Positions 10,300-18,893 of a stretch of 52,076 nt of DNA are shown here, in pieces. Position 1 is the first letter of the stretch. Every line of letters starts with the position of its first letter. The DNA is taken from NCBI GenBank assembly GCA_019459325.1, contig JAIBFA010000102.1:1-52076 (forward strand). Direction: 5' to 3'. The position numbers and the translations under genes are program-made. This DNA comes from Thiobacillus sp. Lineage in GTDB: Bacteria > Pseudomonadota > Gammaproteobacteria > Burkholderiales > Thiobacillaceae. A model generated the notes under the pieces. It searched no databases, was not told where the DNA came from, and saw only the letters and a program-made list of their open reading frames with translations.

Positions 10300-11013
10300 A
10301 TGCGGCGAATAGTCGGTGCAATGGTGCTGGTGGCAGCAAGTGTAATGGCAAGCCCTGCGCTTGCCGCCATGAGTGCGATCAATCCGGCATTGTCGCAAAA
10401 CCTCGCGGCCCGCCCGAAAAAAGTGGTCCTGCTACCGCCGCAGGTGTTCGTGTTCGAACTATCGGCCGGCGGTGTGCCCACCCGCATGCCCGAATGGGAA
10501 ACCGCCGCGCGCAGCAACCTGGTCACGGCGGCCACCCGGCTGGCACGTGAGTCCGGCCCGTTTGACGTGGTGCCCACCCCTCCGCTTGGGTCGACCGACC
10601 TCGACACGCTCGACGCCCATATCGGTCTGTATGACCGCGTTGCGCAGTCGGTGTTCGTCTACGGCCGCGGCGACCAAACTGCCTGGGCGCACAAGAAAAA
10701 CGAGTTCGATTACACCCTCGGCCCCGGCCTTGCCTTCCTGCGCGAGCAGACCGGCGCCGATGCCGCGCTGATCGTGCTGGGATCCGACTTCATTTCCTCC
10801 GGCGGACGCAAGGCCGCTTTCATTGCCGGGCTGGCGCTCGGCATCGTCATGCCGCTGGGACAATCCTTCATCACCGCGGGGATCGTCGACCTGAAGACCG
10901 GCGACGTGCAATGGATGAGCTTCGATTCCAGCAGCAGCATGGATACGCGCAAGCCCGCCGACGTCGACAGCCTGATGCGCAGCCTCTACCAGACCTGGCC
11001 GGGGCCGCGATGA
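10300..11013 (+). CDS. Exported protein of unknown function
   Basis: I do not recognise the family. The 237 residues begin with a clear signal peptide ([22 protein letters not shown], cleavage near residue 22). The mature part is soluble-looking except for a hydrophobic, Gly-rich stretch around residues 170-195. A GGAG lies about ten bases before the ATG. The gene's end overlaps the start of the BepA-like protease (ATGA), suggesting a shared envelope role. It starts the rightward four-gene island inserted among leftward genes. Confidence 0.8.
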   Translation: MRRIVGAMVLVAASVMASPALAAMSAINPALSQNLAARPKKVVLLPPQVFVFELSAGGVPTRMPEWETAARSNLVTAATRLARESGPFDVVPTPPLGSTDLDTLDAHIGLYDRVAQSVFVYGRGDQTAWAHKKNEFDYTLGPGLAFLREQTGADAALIVLGSDFISSGGRKAAFIAGLALGIVMPLGQSFITAGIVDLKTGDVQWMSFDSSSSMDTRKPADVDSLMRSLYQTWPGPR

Positions 11014-12170
11014 AACCCCTGCTGATCCCGCTGCTCGTTTGCGTGCTGACGGTGCCAGCCCATGCCGGCGAGCTGCCGCCATGGGCCAGCGCAGCCGACA
11101 TCCGCGAACTGGCGCCGGGCGAAAAGGGCCTGTGGCAGGAAGCCGACGAGTTCGATCGCGCGCTCGTGCGCGCCGGCAAGGTCAACGACGACCCGGTCCT
11201 GACAGCCTATCTGAAAGGCATCATGGACCGACTCTATCCCGAATTCGGCGGCCGCCTCAAGGTGCGTCTGCTCAACGCCCCGCAGATCAACGCCTTCGCC
11301 CTGCCCAACGGCAGCATCTACGTGAACGCCGGGCTGGTCGCCCGCTTCGAGAACGAAGCCCAGCTCGCCACCGTGCTGGCGCACGAGGGCGCACACTTCA
11401 CCCACCGGCATTCGCTGCAGCAGGCCGAACGCGTCAAAAACGCGGCGGCGTTTGCCTTGGTGGTTGGCATGCTGGGCGTGCCGCTTGTAGGCGACATCGT
11501 CGCACTGTCGTCGATGTTCGGCTACTCACGCGAGCACGAGCGCGAAGCGGACGAAATCGGCTACCAGCGCCTGATCGCTGCCGGTTACGCGCCCCGCGAA
11601 AGCATCCGTACCTTCGAGCATCTGCAGGCCGAAATCAAGGCCGCCGACATCAACGAACCCTTTTTCTTTGCCAGCCACCCCAAACTGCAGGAACGCATCG
11701 ACAACTTCAGCGCGCTGGCCAAAGACGCCAACAGCGGCGAAACAGCACGCGAGCGCTTCATCGAAACCACCGCCCGGCTGCGTCTGGACTCGCTTGAAGC
11801 CGATCTGGCGGCCTACCGCTACAAGCAGATCATCCTGATACTGGGCAAGCCGGAATCCCGCAGCGACTACCCCGCCGAAGCCTCGTACTATCTGGGTGAA
11901 GCCTATCGCCAGCGCAATGAGTCGGGCGATCTGGACGCTGCCGAACGCGAATTCAACCGCGTGATCGAAACCGTGCCACAATTCGCCCCCGTTTACCGGG
12001 CGCTCGGCCTGCTGCATTACAAACGTGGCGACACCGCCCGCGCCGCCGCCCTGCTGCGCCGCTATCTCGACCTTGCGCCCACCGCAGCCGACCGCGGCTA
12101 CGTCGAATATTATCTCGCCACCATGAACCAACACGGCGCTCCGGAAGCAGCCCCGTCTGCATCGCCCTGA
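11010..12170 (+). CDS. Periplasmic M48 metalloprotease with TPR repeats (BepA-like)
   Basis: A 386-residue protein with a signal peptide (about residues 1-19), an M48 peptidase domain and a C-terminal TPR region. The zinc motif is HEGAH (125-129), with the third ligand in the EAD motif at Glu179. From about residue 265 to 365, helical repeats with spaced Ala/Leu/Tyr positions (AEREFNRVIETVPQFAP, LLRRYLDLAP) look like TPRs. This architecture is that of BepA/YfgC, which degrades stalled outer-membrane proteins and helps LPS-transport assembly, but the protein is about 100 residues shorter than E. coli BepA. Start overlaps the upstream gene (ATGA). Confidence 0.9.
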   Translation: MKPLLIPLLVCVLTVPAHAGELPPWASAADIRELAPGEKGLWQEADEFDRALVRAGKVNDDPVLTAYLKGIMDRLYPEFGGRLKVRLLNAPQINAFALPNGSIYVNAGLVARFENEAQLATVLAHEGAHFTHRHSLQQAERVKNAAAFALVVGMLGVPLVGDIVALSSMFGYSREHEREADEIGYQRLIAAGYAPRESIRTFEHLQAEIKAADINEPFFFASHPKLQERIDNFSALAKDANSGETARERFIETTARLRLDSLEADLAAYRYKQIILILGKPESRSDYPAEASYYLGEAYRQRNESGDLDAAEREFNRVIETVPQFAPVYRALGLLHYKRGDTARAAALLRRYLDLAPTAADRGYVEYYLATMNQHGAPEAAPSASP

Positions 12171-12195
12171 CCCCGTTTCTCTCACCTGAACTTTG

Positions 12196-13161
12196 ATGAA
12201 CGTCTATCAACGCATCTTCGAATACACGCCCGACGCCTTGCTCCTGGTTGATCAGGCAGGTCACATCACCCTGGTGAACGCCCAGGCCGAAACCCTGTTC
12301 GGCTATGACCGCAGTGAGTTGATCGGCCAGCCCGTTGAAATGCTGGTTCCACCCCGCTTCGCCACGCACCACGCCCGCCACCGTAACGGGTTCATGGCCG
12401 AAGCGCATGGCCGGCAGATGGGCGCCGCCGTCGAACTCTTTGCCCAACAGAAGCATGGGGACGAGTTGCCGGTTGACATCATGCTGAGCCCGATGATCGT
12501 GGACGGCCACCATTTCACCCTTTGCGTCGTGCGAGACATCACCGAGCGCAAGGCAGCGGAAGACAAACTCCGGCAGCAGACTGCGGAACTCCAGAAACTG
12601 CACGCCGAGCTGAAAGAACTCGCCAGCCATGATGGCCTGACCGGCCTGTACAACTGGCGTGCCTTTTACGAGCACGCCGGGCAAATGCTCAAAACAGCAC
12701 ATCGCAGACAGGAATACACCACCCTGTTGATGCTCGACTTGGATCACTTCAAACAGATCAATGACGGTTTCGGCCACGCGGAAGGCGACCGCGTGCTGCG
12801 GGCGGTCGCGTCCACGCTCAATGTCACCGCACGGGAAAACGACATTGTGGCGCGCCATGGCGGAGAAGAGTTTGTCGTGGCCATGATCGGCCTGAGCGAA
12901 GCCGAGGGACTGGTGGCGGCAGAACGCCTGCGCGCGGCCATTGCCGCGATCGAAAACATGAAGACCCCGATCACAGTGAGCATCGGCGTCGCCACGCTCG
13001 CGCCCCAGGCGGACAAACACGAGCCGTCCCGTGTGCTGGCAGACCTGCTCGACAAGGCAGACCAGGCCCTGTACGCCGCCAAGAACAACGGCAGAAACCA
13101 GGTGTGCCACTTCGACCATCTTGCCGACCTGACCCACCCCTGTAATCAATCACGGCCTTGA
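12196..13161 (+). CDS. PAS-GGDEF diguanylate cyclase
   Basis: A cytoplasmic protein of 321 residues making the second messenger c-di-GMP. A PAS domain (about 1-120, including NAQAETLFGYDRSELIGQ and CVVRDITERK) is joined by a short coiled coil to a GGDEF domain (about 145-300). The catalytic loop is GGEEF (222-226), an active variant. An RxxD inhibitory site (REND, 213-216) sits five residues before it, so product feedback is expected. No membrane segment is seen. I use the ATG rather than the adjacent TTG. No good ribosome binding site is visible. The PAS ligand is unknown. Confidence 0.92.
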   Translation: MNVYQRIFEYTPDALLLVDQAGHITLVNAQAETLFGYDRSELIGQPVEMLVPPRFATHHARHRNGFMAEAHGRQMGAAVELFAQQKHGDELPVDIMLSPMIVDGHHFTLCVVRDITERKAAEDKLRQQTAELQKLHAELKELASHDGLTGLYNWRAFYEHAGQMLKTAHRRQEYTTLLMLDLDHFKQINDGFGHAEGDRVLRAVASTLNVTARENDIVARHGGEEFVVAMIGLSEAEGLVAAERLRAAIAAIENMKTPITVSIGVATLAPQADKHEPSRVLADLLDKADQALYAAKNNGRNQVCHFDHLADLTHPCNQSRP

Positions 13162-13189
13162 GCCGCCCCCACCAAAGGAACACAAGGCC

Positions 13190-13747
13190 ATGACTCTGCG
13201 CCGCCGTCTCGCCATCGGGCTTTTGCTTGTCAGCCTCGGCGCCTGCACGCCCTGGACGCGTGTCGATCCAGGCAGTCGGACTGAATCCCGACGCGACGAT
13301 TACACCCTCGAACTACCGCTCGGCTGGGTCAAGCGCACCACGGACACCAACGGTTTCTTCGTGACCCGCGACGGCCCCGCGCTGAATTACATCGCCGTCA
13401 ACCGTCAACCGCACGACCGCAAGCTGCCGCGCACCAAGCGGGAAACCCGCGCCGACATGCTGCCGCACGAACTGGCCGAACTTGCCATCGCCGAATGGAA
13501 AAGCAGCGAGGCCACCGCCAACCTGGCGGTGCTGTCCAGCACGCCGGTATGGGTCGGCGGCAAGCCCGCCGTGCGCGTGCACATCCGTTACAAGAACGAG
13601 CGCGGGCTGCCCATCGAGCGCGTCATGGTCGGGCTGGTCGACAGCAAAGGCCGTCTATCGATCCAGTACGAAGCCCCGGCGATCGTCTATTTTCAGCGCG
13701 GACTGGCGGATTTCGAGGCGATGGTGGCCAGCGTACGCTTCAGGTAA
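13190..13747 (+). CDS. Predicted lipoprotein of unknown function
   Basis: The 185-residue product has a lipoprotein signal: basic N-terminus MTLRRR, hydrophobic core, and lipobox LGAC with Cys19 as the lipidation site. Residue +2 is Thr, so outer-membrane sorting is likely by the usual rule. The mature domain (DDYTLELPLGWVKRTTD...) resembles small alpha/beta domains used in photosystem-PsbP-like or DUF-type lipoproteins, but I cannot assign one. AAAGGAA precedes the ATG. It is the last gene of the rightward island and faces the RNA helicase gene across a shared terminator. Confidence 0.82.
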   Translation: MTLRRRLAIGLLLVSLGACTPWTRVDPGSRTESRRDDYTLELPLGWVKRTTDTNGFFVTRDGPALNYIAVNRQPHDRKLPRTKRETRADMLPHELAELAIAEWKSSEATANLAVLSSTPVWVGGKPAVRVHIRYKNERGLPIERVMVGLVDSKGRLSIQYEAPAIVYFQRGLADFEAMVASVRFR

Positions 13748-13760
13748 GTGACAACAGCCA

Positions 13761-13794
13761 ATAAAAAAGGGGGGTTTCACGTGAAACCCCCCTT
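13761..13794 (-). terminator. Intrinsic terminator of the RNA helicase gene, built on a parS palindrome
   Basis: Bases 13767-13794 form a 28-bp perfect palindrome. As RNA on the minus strand it folds into a 12-bp stem (AAGGGGGGTTTC with its complement) and an ACGT loop, followed by a six-base U-tract ending near 13761. It begins 26 bases after the helicase stop codon. For the rightward lipoprotein gene the hairpin is the same, but the following U-tract is weak. Confidence 0.85.
13773..13788. promoter_or_regulatory. parS-like site 3, inside the terminator palindrome
   Basis: GGTTTCACGTGAAACC keeps the whole 14-base parS core and differs from the canonical 16-mer only in its outermost bases. 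It lies at the exact centre of the 28-bp terminator palindrome, about 8.9 kb from the candidate oriC. ParB binding here is inferred from the match. Confidence 0.82.
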
Positions 13795-13820
13795 CCTATT
13801 GCCGATGATGGTTCAGGCGA

Positions 13821-15455
13821 TCAGTCCTTGAAGCGACCCCGCACACCGACGCGGTTGCCACCGCCCCGGTTTTCGGGGGCGGCGCTGCGCGGCTGGCCAG
13901 GGCGCGCGCTGTTACCGCGGTCACCGTAGCTGCGGGGCGCGGCCGCCTTGGCTTTCGCCTCACGCTCGCGCTTTTCCCAGTACTCGACGCTGTTGCCATT
14001 GACTTCGGCCCTGGGCGCAGGCGCGGCGGCGGCACCGCGATAGGCTTCGTTGCGCGGCGGGCGGTCGCCCGTCATGCGCGGCACGTCGGACGGGCCGGGG
14101 GCGCGCGCGGCATTCTCAAACCGGTTGCCACGCGGCGCATCGCTGCGAGCGGGACGGTCACCGGCGGGGCGGGCATCGGCGCGATAGCCGCGGTCGCGGT
14201 TATCGCGGCTGTCGCCACGCGGCGGACGGTCGCCGTAGCTGCGCGGGGCCGCATTGCTGCGCGGACGACCCGACGACGACGGGCGGCCTGCGGGCGGACG
14301 GCCCGAAGACGGCTTCTGGGTCGGCTCCAGCCCCGGCAGGGTGTGTACCTCGATGCGGTTGCCGGTGTAGCGTTCGATGTTCTTCACCAGACCGCCTTCG
14401 CGCATGCCGGCAAAGCTCACCGCGATGCCGGTACGGCCGGCACGGCCGGTGCGGCCGATGCGGTGGACGTAGTCCTCGGCCTGACGCGGCAGATCGAAGT
14501 TGATGACATGGCTGATGCCCGCCACGTCGATGCCGCGGGCGGCAACGTCGGTGGCGACCAGCACCTTGGTGCGGCCTTCACGCAGACGCTGCAGGGCGCG
14601 GTTGCGCTGGCCCTGCTGCATGTCTCCGTGCAAGGCGTCGGAAGCAAAGCCGCTCTCGGCCAGCAGATCGGAAATTTCCTCGGTGCTGCGCTTGGTCGAC
14701 GCAAACACGATGGCCTGCGTCATGTCCACGCCGCGCAACAGCGCGTCGAGCAGACGGTTCTTGTGGTCCATGTTGTCGGCAAACAGCAGGCGCTGCTCGA
14801 TCTTGGATTCCAGATGCGGAACCGCTTCGATCTCGATGCGCTGGGCGTCGCGGGTCAGTTCGCGCGCCAAGTTGCCCACCACGCCGTCGAGCGTGGCTGA
14901 GAACAGCAGCGTCTGGCGCTCGGCCGGGCAGCGCGCGGCGATGGCCTTGATGTCATCGACAAAGCCCATGTCCAGCATGCGGTCGGCTTCGTCCAGCACC
15001 AGCACTTCCAGGCGCGAGAAGTCGATCTTGCCGCGCTCCAGGTGGTCGATCAGGCGGCCCGGCGTGGCCACCACGATGTCCACCGGCTGGCTCAAACGCT
15101 TCAGCTGCAGGCCATACGGCGCGCCGCCGACCAGGCAGGCGGTGCGGAAGCGACGCATGTCCTTGCCATAGGTCATGGCGGCTTTTTCGACCTGCAGCGC
15201 GAGTTCGCGCGTCGGGGTCAGCACCAGCACGCGCGGGCCCATGCTCTTGACGGTCGGCTCGGCCAGCATGCGCTGGATCGAGGGCAGCAGAAACGCCGCC
15301 GTCTTGCCGCTGCCGGTATGCGACGACACCAGCAGGTCGCGCCCAGTCAGCGCGGCAGGAATCGCCAGCGTTTGGACCGGGGTGGCGTTTTCGTAGCCTG
15401 CGGACAGGACGGATTTAAGGATGAGGGGATCAAGCCCCAGTTCGGAAAAGCTCAT
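13821..15455 (-). CDS. DEAD-box ATP-dependent RNA helicase, RhlE-like
   Basis: A 544-residue helicase. The start MSFSELGLDPLI matches RhlE-type N-termini and is preceded by AAAGG; the frame extends 13 codons upstream. Visible motifs are the Q motif (ATPVQTLAIP), motif I (SHTGSGKT), PTRELALQ, TPGRLIDH, DEAD (VLDEADRMLDMGF), SAT, and ARGIDVAG with HRIGRTGRAG in the second RecA domain. The C-terminal ~150 residues are a low-complexity Arg/Gly/Pro tail (many RP, RGN, GDR repeats) for RNA binding. Roles in ribosome assembly or RNA decay are likely. Its leader is long and its terminator contains parS. Confidence 0.93.
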   Translation of the reverse strand: MSFSELGLDPLILKSVLSAGYENATPVQTLAIPAALTGRDLLVSSHTGSGKTAAFLLPSIQRMLAEPTVKSMGPRVLVLTPTRELALQVEKAAMTYGKDMRRFRTACLVGGAPYGLQLKRLSQPVDIVVATPGRLIDHLERGKIDFSRLEVLVLDEADRMLDMGFVDDIKAIAARCPAERQTLLFSATLDGVVGNLARELTRDAQRIEIEAVPHLESKIEQRLLFADNMDHKNRLLDALLRGVDMTQAIVFASTKRSTEEISDLLAESGFASDALHGDMQQGQRNRALQRLREGRTKVLVATDVAARGIDVAGISHVINFDLPRQAEDYVHRIGRTGRAGRTGIAVSFAGMREGGLVKNIERYTGNRIEVHTLPGLEPTQKPSSGRPPAGRPSSSGRPRSNAAPRSYGDRPPRGDSRDNRDRGYRADARPAGDRPARSDAPRGNRFENAARAPGPSDVPRMTGDRPPRNEAYRGAAAAPAPRAEVNGNSVEYWEKREREAKAKAAAPRSYGDRGNSARPGQPRSAAPENRGGGNRVGVRGRFKD

Positions 15456-15772
15456 GGCAAACCTTTTTTCAGTGCGCTCAAACGCGCAAAACAAACCTGC
15501 GCCCGGTTCAGAACCAGACAGGTCATAAAATACGAACCGGATATAAGCGGCGTTTGAAAAACGCCCAACGGGTCGCGTCGATCACATCGGCGCCAACCAC
15601 AAGACTTGTCACTGCCGGTTGCGGAAAAACACCGGCGGCACAAAAGAGAGGTCGAAGACGATGGGGCTGTGAGAACAGTCCCGAGGCACGGTGGCAAAAG
15701 CCTAGCCTGCCCACTGCTGTATGCACAACTCAGCGAAGTGTATCAGAAAACACTGATTTTCCCCAATGGTTT
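15456..15772 (-). other. 317-base gap: long structured leader of the RNA helicase gene
   Basis: No convincing gene. Candidate inverted repeats are CCGGTTC/GAACCGG (15503-15509 and 15534-15540) and GCCGGT/ACCGGC (15614-15619 and 15631-15636). If the promoter at 15737-15766 is real, the helicase mRNA has a leader of roughly 270 bases. Short open frames here have no family similarity that I recognise. A long leader is compatible with the autoregulation or cold regulation known for some DEAD-box helicase mRNAs, but that is inference. Confidence 0.4.
15737..15766 (-). promoter_or_regulatory. Candidate promoter of the RNA helicase gene
   Basis: Minus-strand TTGGGG (15761-15766) and TACACT (15737-15742) with an 18-base spacer, beginning just after the ABC exporter stop codon. 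It is a weak -35 and a fair -10. The same stretch contains a small AGTGT/ACACT inverted repeat. Confidence 0.28.
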
Positions 15773-17539
15773 TTAGGGGTGGTGGTAAAGCTTCTGATAC
15801 AACCCGCCGCGGTGGATCAGTTCGTCGTGGTCGCCCTCCTCCACCACGCGGCCGTTTTCGAACACCAGGATACGGTCGGCCTGCCGCACCGCCGACAGGC
15901 GATGGGCAATGATGATCGTGGTGCGCCCTGCGAGGAACCCGCCCAGCGCCTGATGCAGGTGCCGCTCGGTGTCGCTGTCGAGCGCCGAGGTGGCCTCGTC
16001 AAGGATGACGATGCTGGGTTGAGCGACGATCATGCGCGCGATCGCCAGCCGCTGGCGCTGGCCGCCCGACATGCGCACGCCCTGGCGCCCCACCGTGGTG
16101 TCCAGCCCGTGCGGCAGCGCCGTAATGTAGTCCTTGAGCTGAGCGATCTCGAGCGCCTGCCACAGCGTGGCGTCGTCGGCCTCGCGCCCCAGAGTCAGGT
16201 TGGCGCGCACGCTGTCGTTGAACAGCACCGGATGCTGCAGCACCACGCCGACGTGCTCGCGCACGGTCTCCCAGCCGATCTCGGTGACCGGCGCGTCGCC
16301 ATAGACAATCTGCCCGGACTTGACCGGATACAGACCCAGCAGCGCCTGCACCAGGGTCGACTTGCCGCCGCCGGAAGCCCCCACCAGCGCCACCTTCTCG
16401 CCCGGCGCCACCGTCAGGCTGACGTCGTCGAGCACCGTCTCCCCTTCGTCGTAGGCGAAGCTCACATGTTCGAGCGAAATGCCGACGGTGGGCCGGGCGG
16501 CGAAGGGATCGCGCAGCGCCGGATGCTGCGGCTCGCTGGCGAGGCCGAGCAGGGCGTTGATGCGCCCCAGTGCGGCGTTAGCGGCATACCAGGCGTACTG
16601 CATGTTCACCAGTTCCTGCACCGGCGTCATCATGAACCAGAGGTAGCCGAACACCGCCAGCATCTCGCCGATGGTGAGGTCGGAAAACACCACCATCAGC
16701 ATCGCGCCGGCGCGGAAGGCGTCGAAGCCGGCCAGAAAAACGAAGAAGGAAAAACGGCTCATCGCATCCGACTTCCAGGCAAACGCCGCCGCGTGCTGGC
16801 GGATGTCGGCGGCCTTGTCGGTCACGCGCGCCAGGTAATGCTTCTCGCGGTTCATCGCGCGAATCTGGGTCAGCGCATCCAGCGTCTCGGAAAGCGCTTC
16901 CTGGAACACCTCGAAGGCACGGTTCTCGAACTTTTTCAGGTCCTTCACCCGCTTGCCAAGCCGGGTCGAAAACAGGATCACGACGGGGTTCAAGAGCAGG
17001 ATGAACAACGCCAGCTGCCAGTGCATCCAGAACAGCACGCCTGCGACGCCGACCAAGGTCAGCACCGACACCACAAAACCGGAAATCGATGCGCCGAGGA
17101 AGCTGTCGATGGCGTTGAGGTCGGTCACGAAATGCGAGGTCACCCGTCCCGCCCCCACCGTCTCGAACTGCGACAGGGCAATTTTTGAAAGCCGCGACAA
17201 CATGCGGACCCGGATGCGATACACCACGTCCTTCGCCAGCAGCGAGAAGCTGCGCCCCTGCCACACGTTGAGCAGGATAGCCGTCAGCCGCAGGACCACC
17301 GTCAGCAGCAGCGCCGCGCCGATAAACAGCACCGGACCGTGCCAGGCGGCCGGAAACCACGCACCGATGGCCGCGACCATCTTGCCCGGATGATGCAGCA
17401 GCACCTCGTCGACCATCAGCGGCAGCAAGAGCGGGATCGGCACCGAGGCCACCACCGCCAGCACCGCAATGATGTTGGCCAGCAGCAGGCGCCTGCGATG
17501 GCTCTTGAGTTCGTCGGCGATGCCGCGCCAGGTCAGCAT
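15773..17539 (-). CDS. ABC exporter, membrane domain fused to ATPase (MsbA/LmrA type)
   Basis: A 588-residue half-transporter. The N-terminal ~320 residues hold about six membrane helices of an ABC type IV exporter. The ATPase domain follows, with Walker A GASGGGKST, Q-loop, signature MSGGQRQRLAIAR, Walker B SIVILDEATSALDSD and the H-loop AHRLSA. The substrate cannot be read from the sequence; lipid, drug or peptide export are all possible. The ATG ten bases after the mnmE stop gives MLTWRGIADEL. It is probably the last gene of the rpmH-rnpA-yidC-mnmE transcript. Confidence 0.92.
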   Translation of the reverse strand: MLTWRGIADELKSHRRRLLLANIIAVLAVVASVPIPLLLPLMVDEVLLHHPGKMVAAIGAWFPAAWHGPVLFIGAALLLTVVLRLTAILLNVWQGRSFSLLAKDVVYRIRVRMLSRLSKIALSQFETVGAGRVTSHFVTDLNAIDSFLGASISGFVVSVLTLVGVAGVLFWMHWQLALFILLLNPVVILFSTRLGKRVKDLKKFENRAFEVFQEALSETLDALTQIRAMNREKHYLARVTDKAADIRQHAAAFAWKSDAMSRFSFFVFLAGFDAFRAGAMLMVVFSDLTIGEMLAVFGYLWFMMTPVQELVNMQYAWYAANAALGRINALLGLASEPQHPALRDPFAARPTVGISLEHVSFAYDEGETVLDDVSLTVAPGEKVALVGASGGGKSTLVQALLGLYPVKSGQIVYGDAPVTEIGWETVREHVGVVLQHPVLFNDSVRANLTLGREADDATLWQALEIAQLKDYITALPHGLDTTVGRQGVRMSGGQRQRLAIARMIVAQPSIVILDEATSALDSDTERHLHQALGGFLAGRTTIIIAHRLSAVRQADRILVFENGRVVEEGDHDELIHRGGLYQKLYHHP

Positions 17540-17549
17540 AAACGCCCGC

Positions 17550-18893
17550 TCACTTGCCGACGCAGAATTTGCTGAAGATCTCGCCCAGCAGATCGTCGGC
17601 GGTGAATTCGCCGGTGATCTCGGACAGGGCGGATTGCGCCAGCCGCAATTCCTCGGCAAACAGTTCGAGCTGCCCCGTCGTCTCGCGCGCTGCCGCGAGA
17701 TGCCCGGCGGCGCGGCCGAGTGCGTCAAGGTGGCGTGCACGTGCCATGAACGCGCCCTCACCTGCCGCCGCCTGCCAGCCGGCCGCCTCGAGCAGCTTGT
17801 CGCGCAAGAGGTCGAGCCCGGCACCGGTCTTGGCGGACAACCAGATTTCGTTGCCCACGGCGCGCGGCGCCTCAGCGGTGACGTCGATCTTGTTGTGGAT
17901 GGTCAGCCGCGCCACCTGCGGCAAGCGCTGCAGGATCGCCGCCTCGCGCTCGCCCAGCCCGTGCGCGGCATCGACCAGCAGCAGCGCCACGTCGGCCTTT
18001 TCCACCGCAGCCCAGGTGCGGGCAATGCCGATTTTTTCCACCGCATCATCCGTGTCGCGCAGGCCCGCGGTGTCGATCAGGTGCAGCGGCACACCCCGGA
18101 TCTGGATGGCCTCGCGCACCGTGTCGCGCGTGGTGCCTGCGATCTCGGTGACGATCGCCGCCTCGAATCCGGCCAGCTGGTTCAAGAGGCTCGACTTGCC
18201 GACGTTCGGCTGGCCGATCAGTACCACCGTCAGGCCTTCGCGCAGCAGCACGCCCTGTTTCGCCTGCGTTCGCACCGCGGCGAGACGGGCATCGATGGCG
18301 TCGAGCCGGCCAAAGGCATCGGCGGCGCGCAGGAAATCGATTTCTTCCTCGGGAAAGTCGAGCGTGGCTTCCACCAGCATGCGCAGACGGGTCAGTGCCT
18401 CGACCAGTTCAGCAATCCGTGCGGAAAAAGCACCGGAGAGCGAGCGCACCGCCGAGCGCGCAGCCTCGCTGGACGCCGCATCGATCAGATCAGCCACCGC
18501 CTCGGCCTGCGCCAGATCGAGCTTGCCATTGAGAAATGCGCGGCGGGAGAACTCGCCCGGCTCGGCCAGCCGGGCGCCGAGTTCGATGCAGCGCTGCAGG
18601 ATGAGATTGAGCACGACCGGGCCGCCATGGCCCTGCAATTCGAGCACATGCTCGCCGGTGAACGAATGCGGCGCAGCGAACACCAGCGCGATGCCCTCGT
18701 CGAGCACTTCGCCCCTGCTATCGAAGAAACGGGAATACGTGGCATGGCGCGGCACGGGCACACGGCCAAGGATAGCGGCAGCAAGTGGGGCAACATCCCC
18801 ACCCGACACCCGCACCACCCCCACCCCACCACGCCCGGGCGCGGTGGCGATGGCGGCGATCAGGTCAAGCCTTGCCGGAGGCGGGTTTGCCAC
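17550..18893 (-). CDS. mnmE: tRNA modification GTPase MnmE
   Basis: MnmE is the GTPase partner of MnmG in making cmnm5U34 of tRNA. The 447-residue protein has the N-terminal tetrahydrofolate-binding domain ([25 protein letters not shown]), helical domain, and a G domain with GQPNVGKSS, the G2/G3 region EIAGTTRDT and DTAGLRDT, and NKID. It ends FCVGK, the conserved C-terminal motif whose cysteine is essential. The start is a GTG preceded by GAGGGC; the first 29 bases overlap the yidC end. Its partner mnmG lies about 12 kb away in this window. Confidence 0.96.
   Translation of the reverse strand: MANPPPARLDLIAAIATAPGRGGVGVVRVSGGDVAPLAAAILGRVPVPRHATYSRFFDSRGEVLDEGIALVFAAPHSFTGEHVLELQGHGGPVVLNLILQRCIELGARLAEPGEFSRRAFLNGKLDLAQAEAVADLIDAASSEAARSAVRSLSGAFSARIAELVEALTRLRMLVEATLDFPEEEIDFLRAADAFGRLDAIDARLAAVRTQAKQGVLLREGLTVVLIGQPNVGKSSLLNQLAGFEAAIVTEIAGTTRDTVREAIQIRGVPLHLIDTAGLRDTDDAVEKIGIARTWAAVEKADVALLLVDAAHGLGEREAAILQRLPQVARLTIHNKIDVTAEAPRAVGNEIWLSAKTGAGLDLLRDKLLEAAGWQAAAGEGAFMARARHLDALGRAAGHLAAARETTGQLELFAEELRLAQSALSEITGEFTADDLLGEIFSKFCVGK

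Noticed and set aside
10269-10607. N-terminal extension of pxpB by 113 codons
   Set aside because: It overlaps the divergent exported-protein gene antisense and lacks family similarity; the shorter start gives normal PxpB length.
15452-15697. 81-codon frame in the helicase leader
   Set aside because: Low-complexity translation with no domain, and it overlaps the region better explained as a leader.
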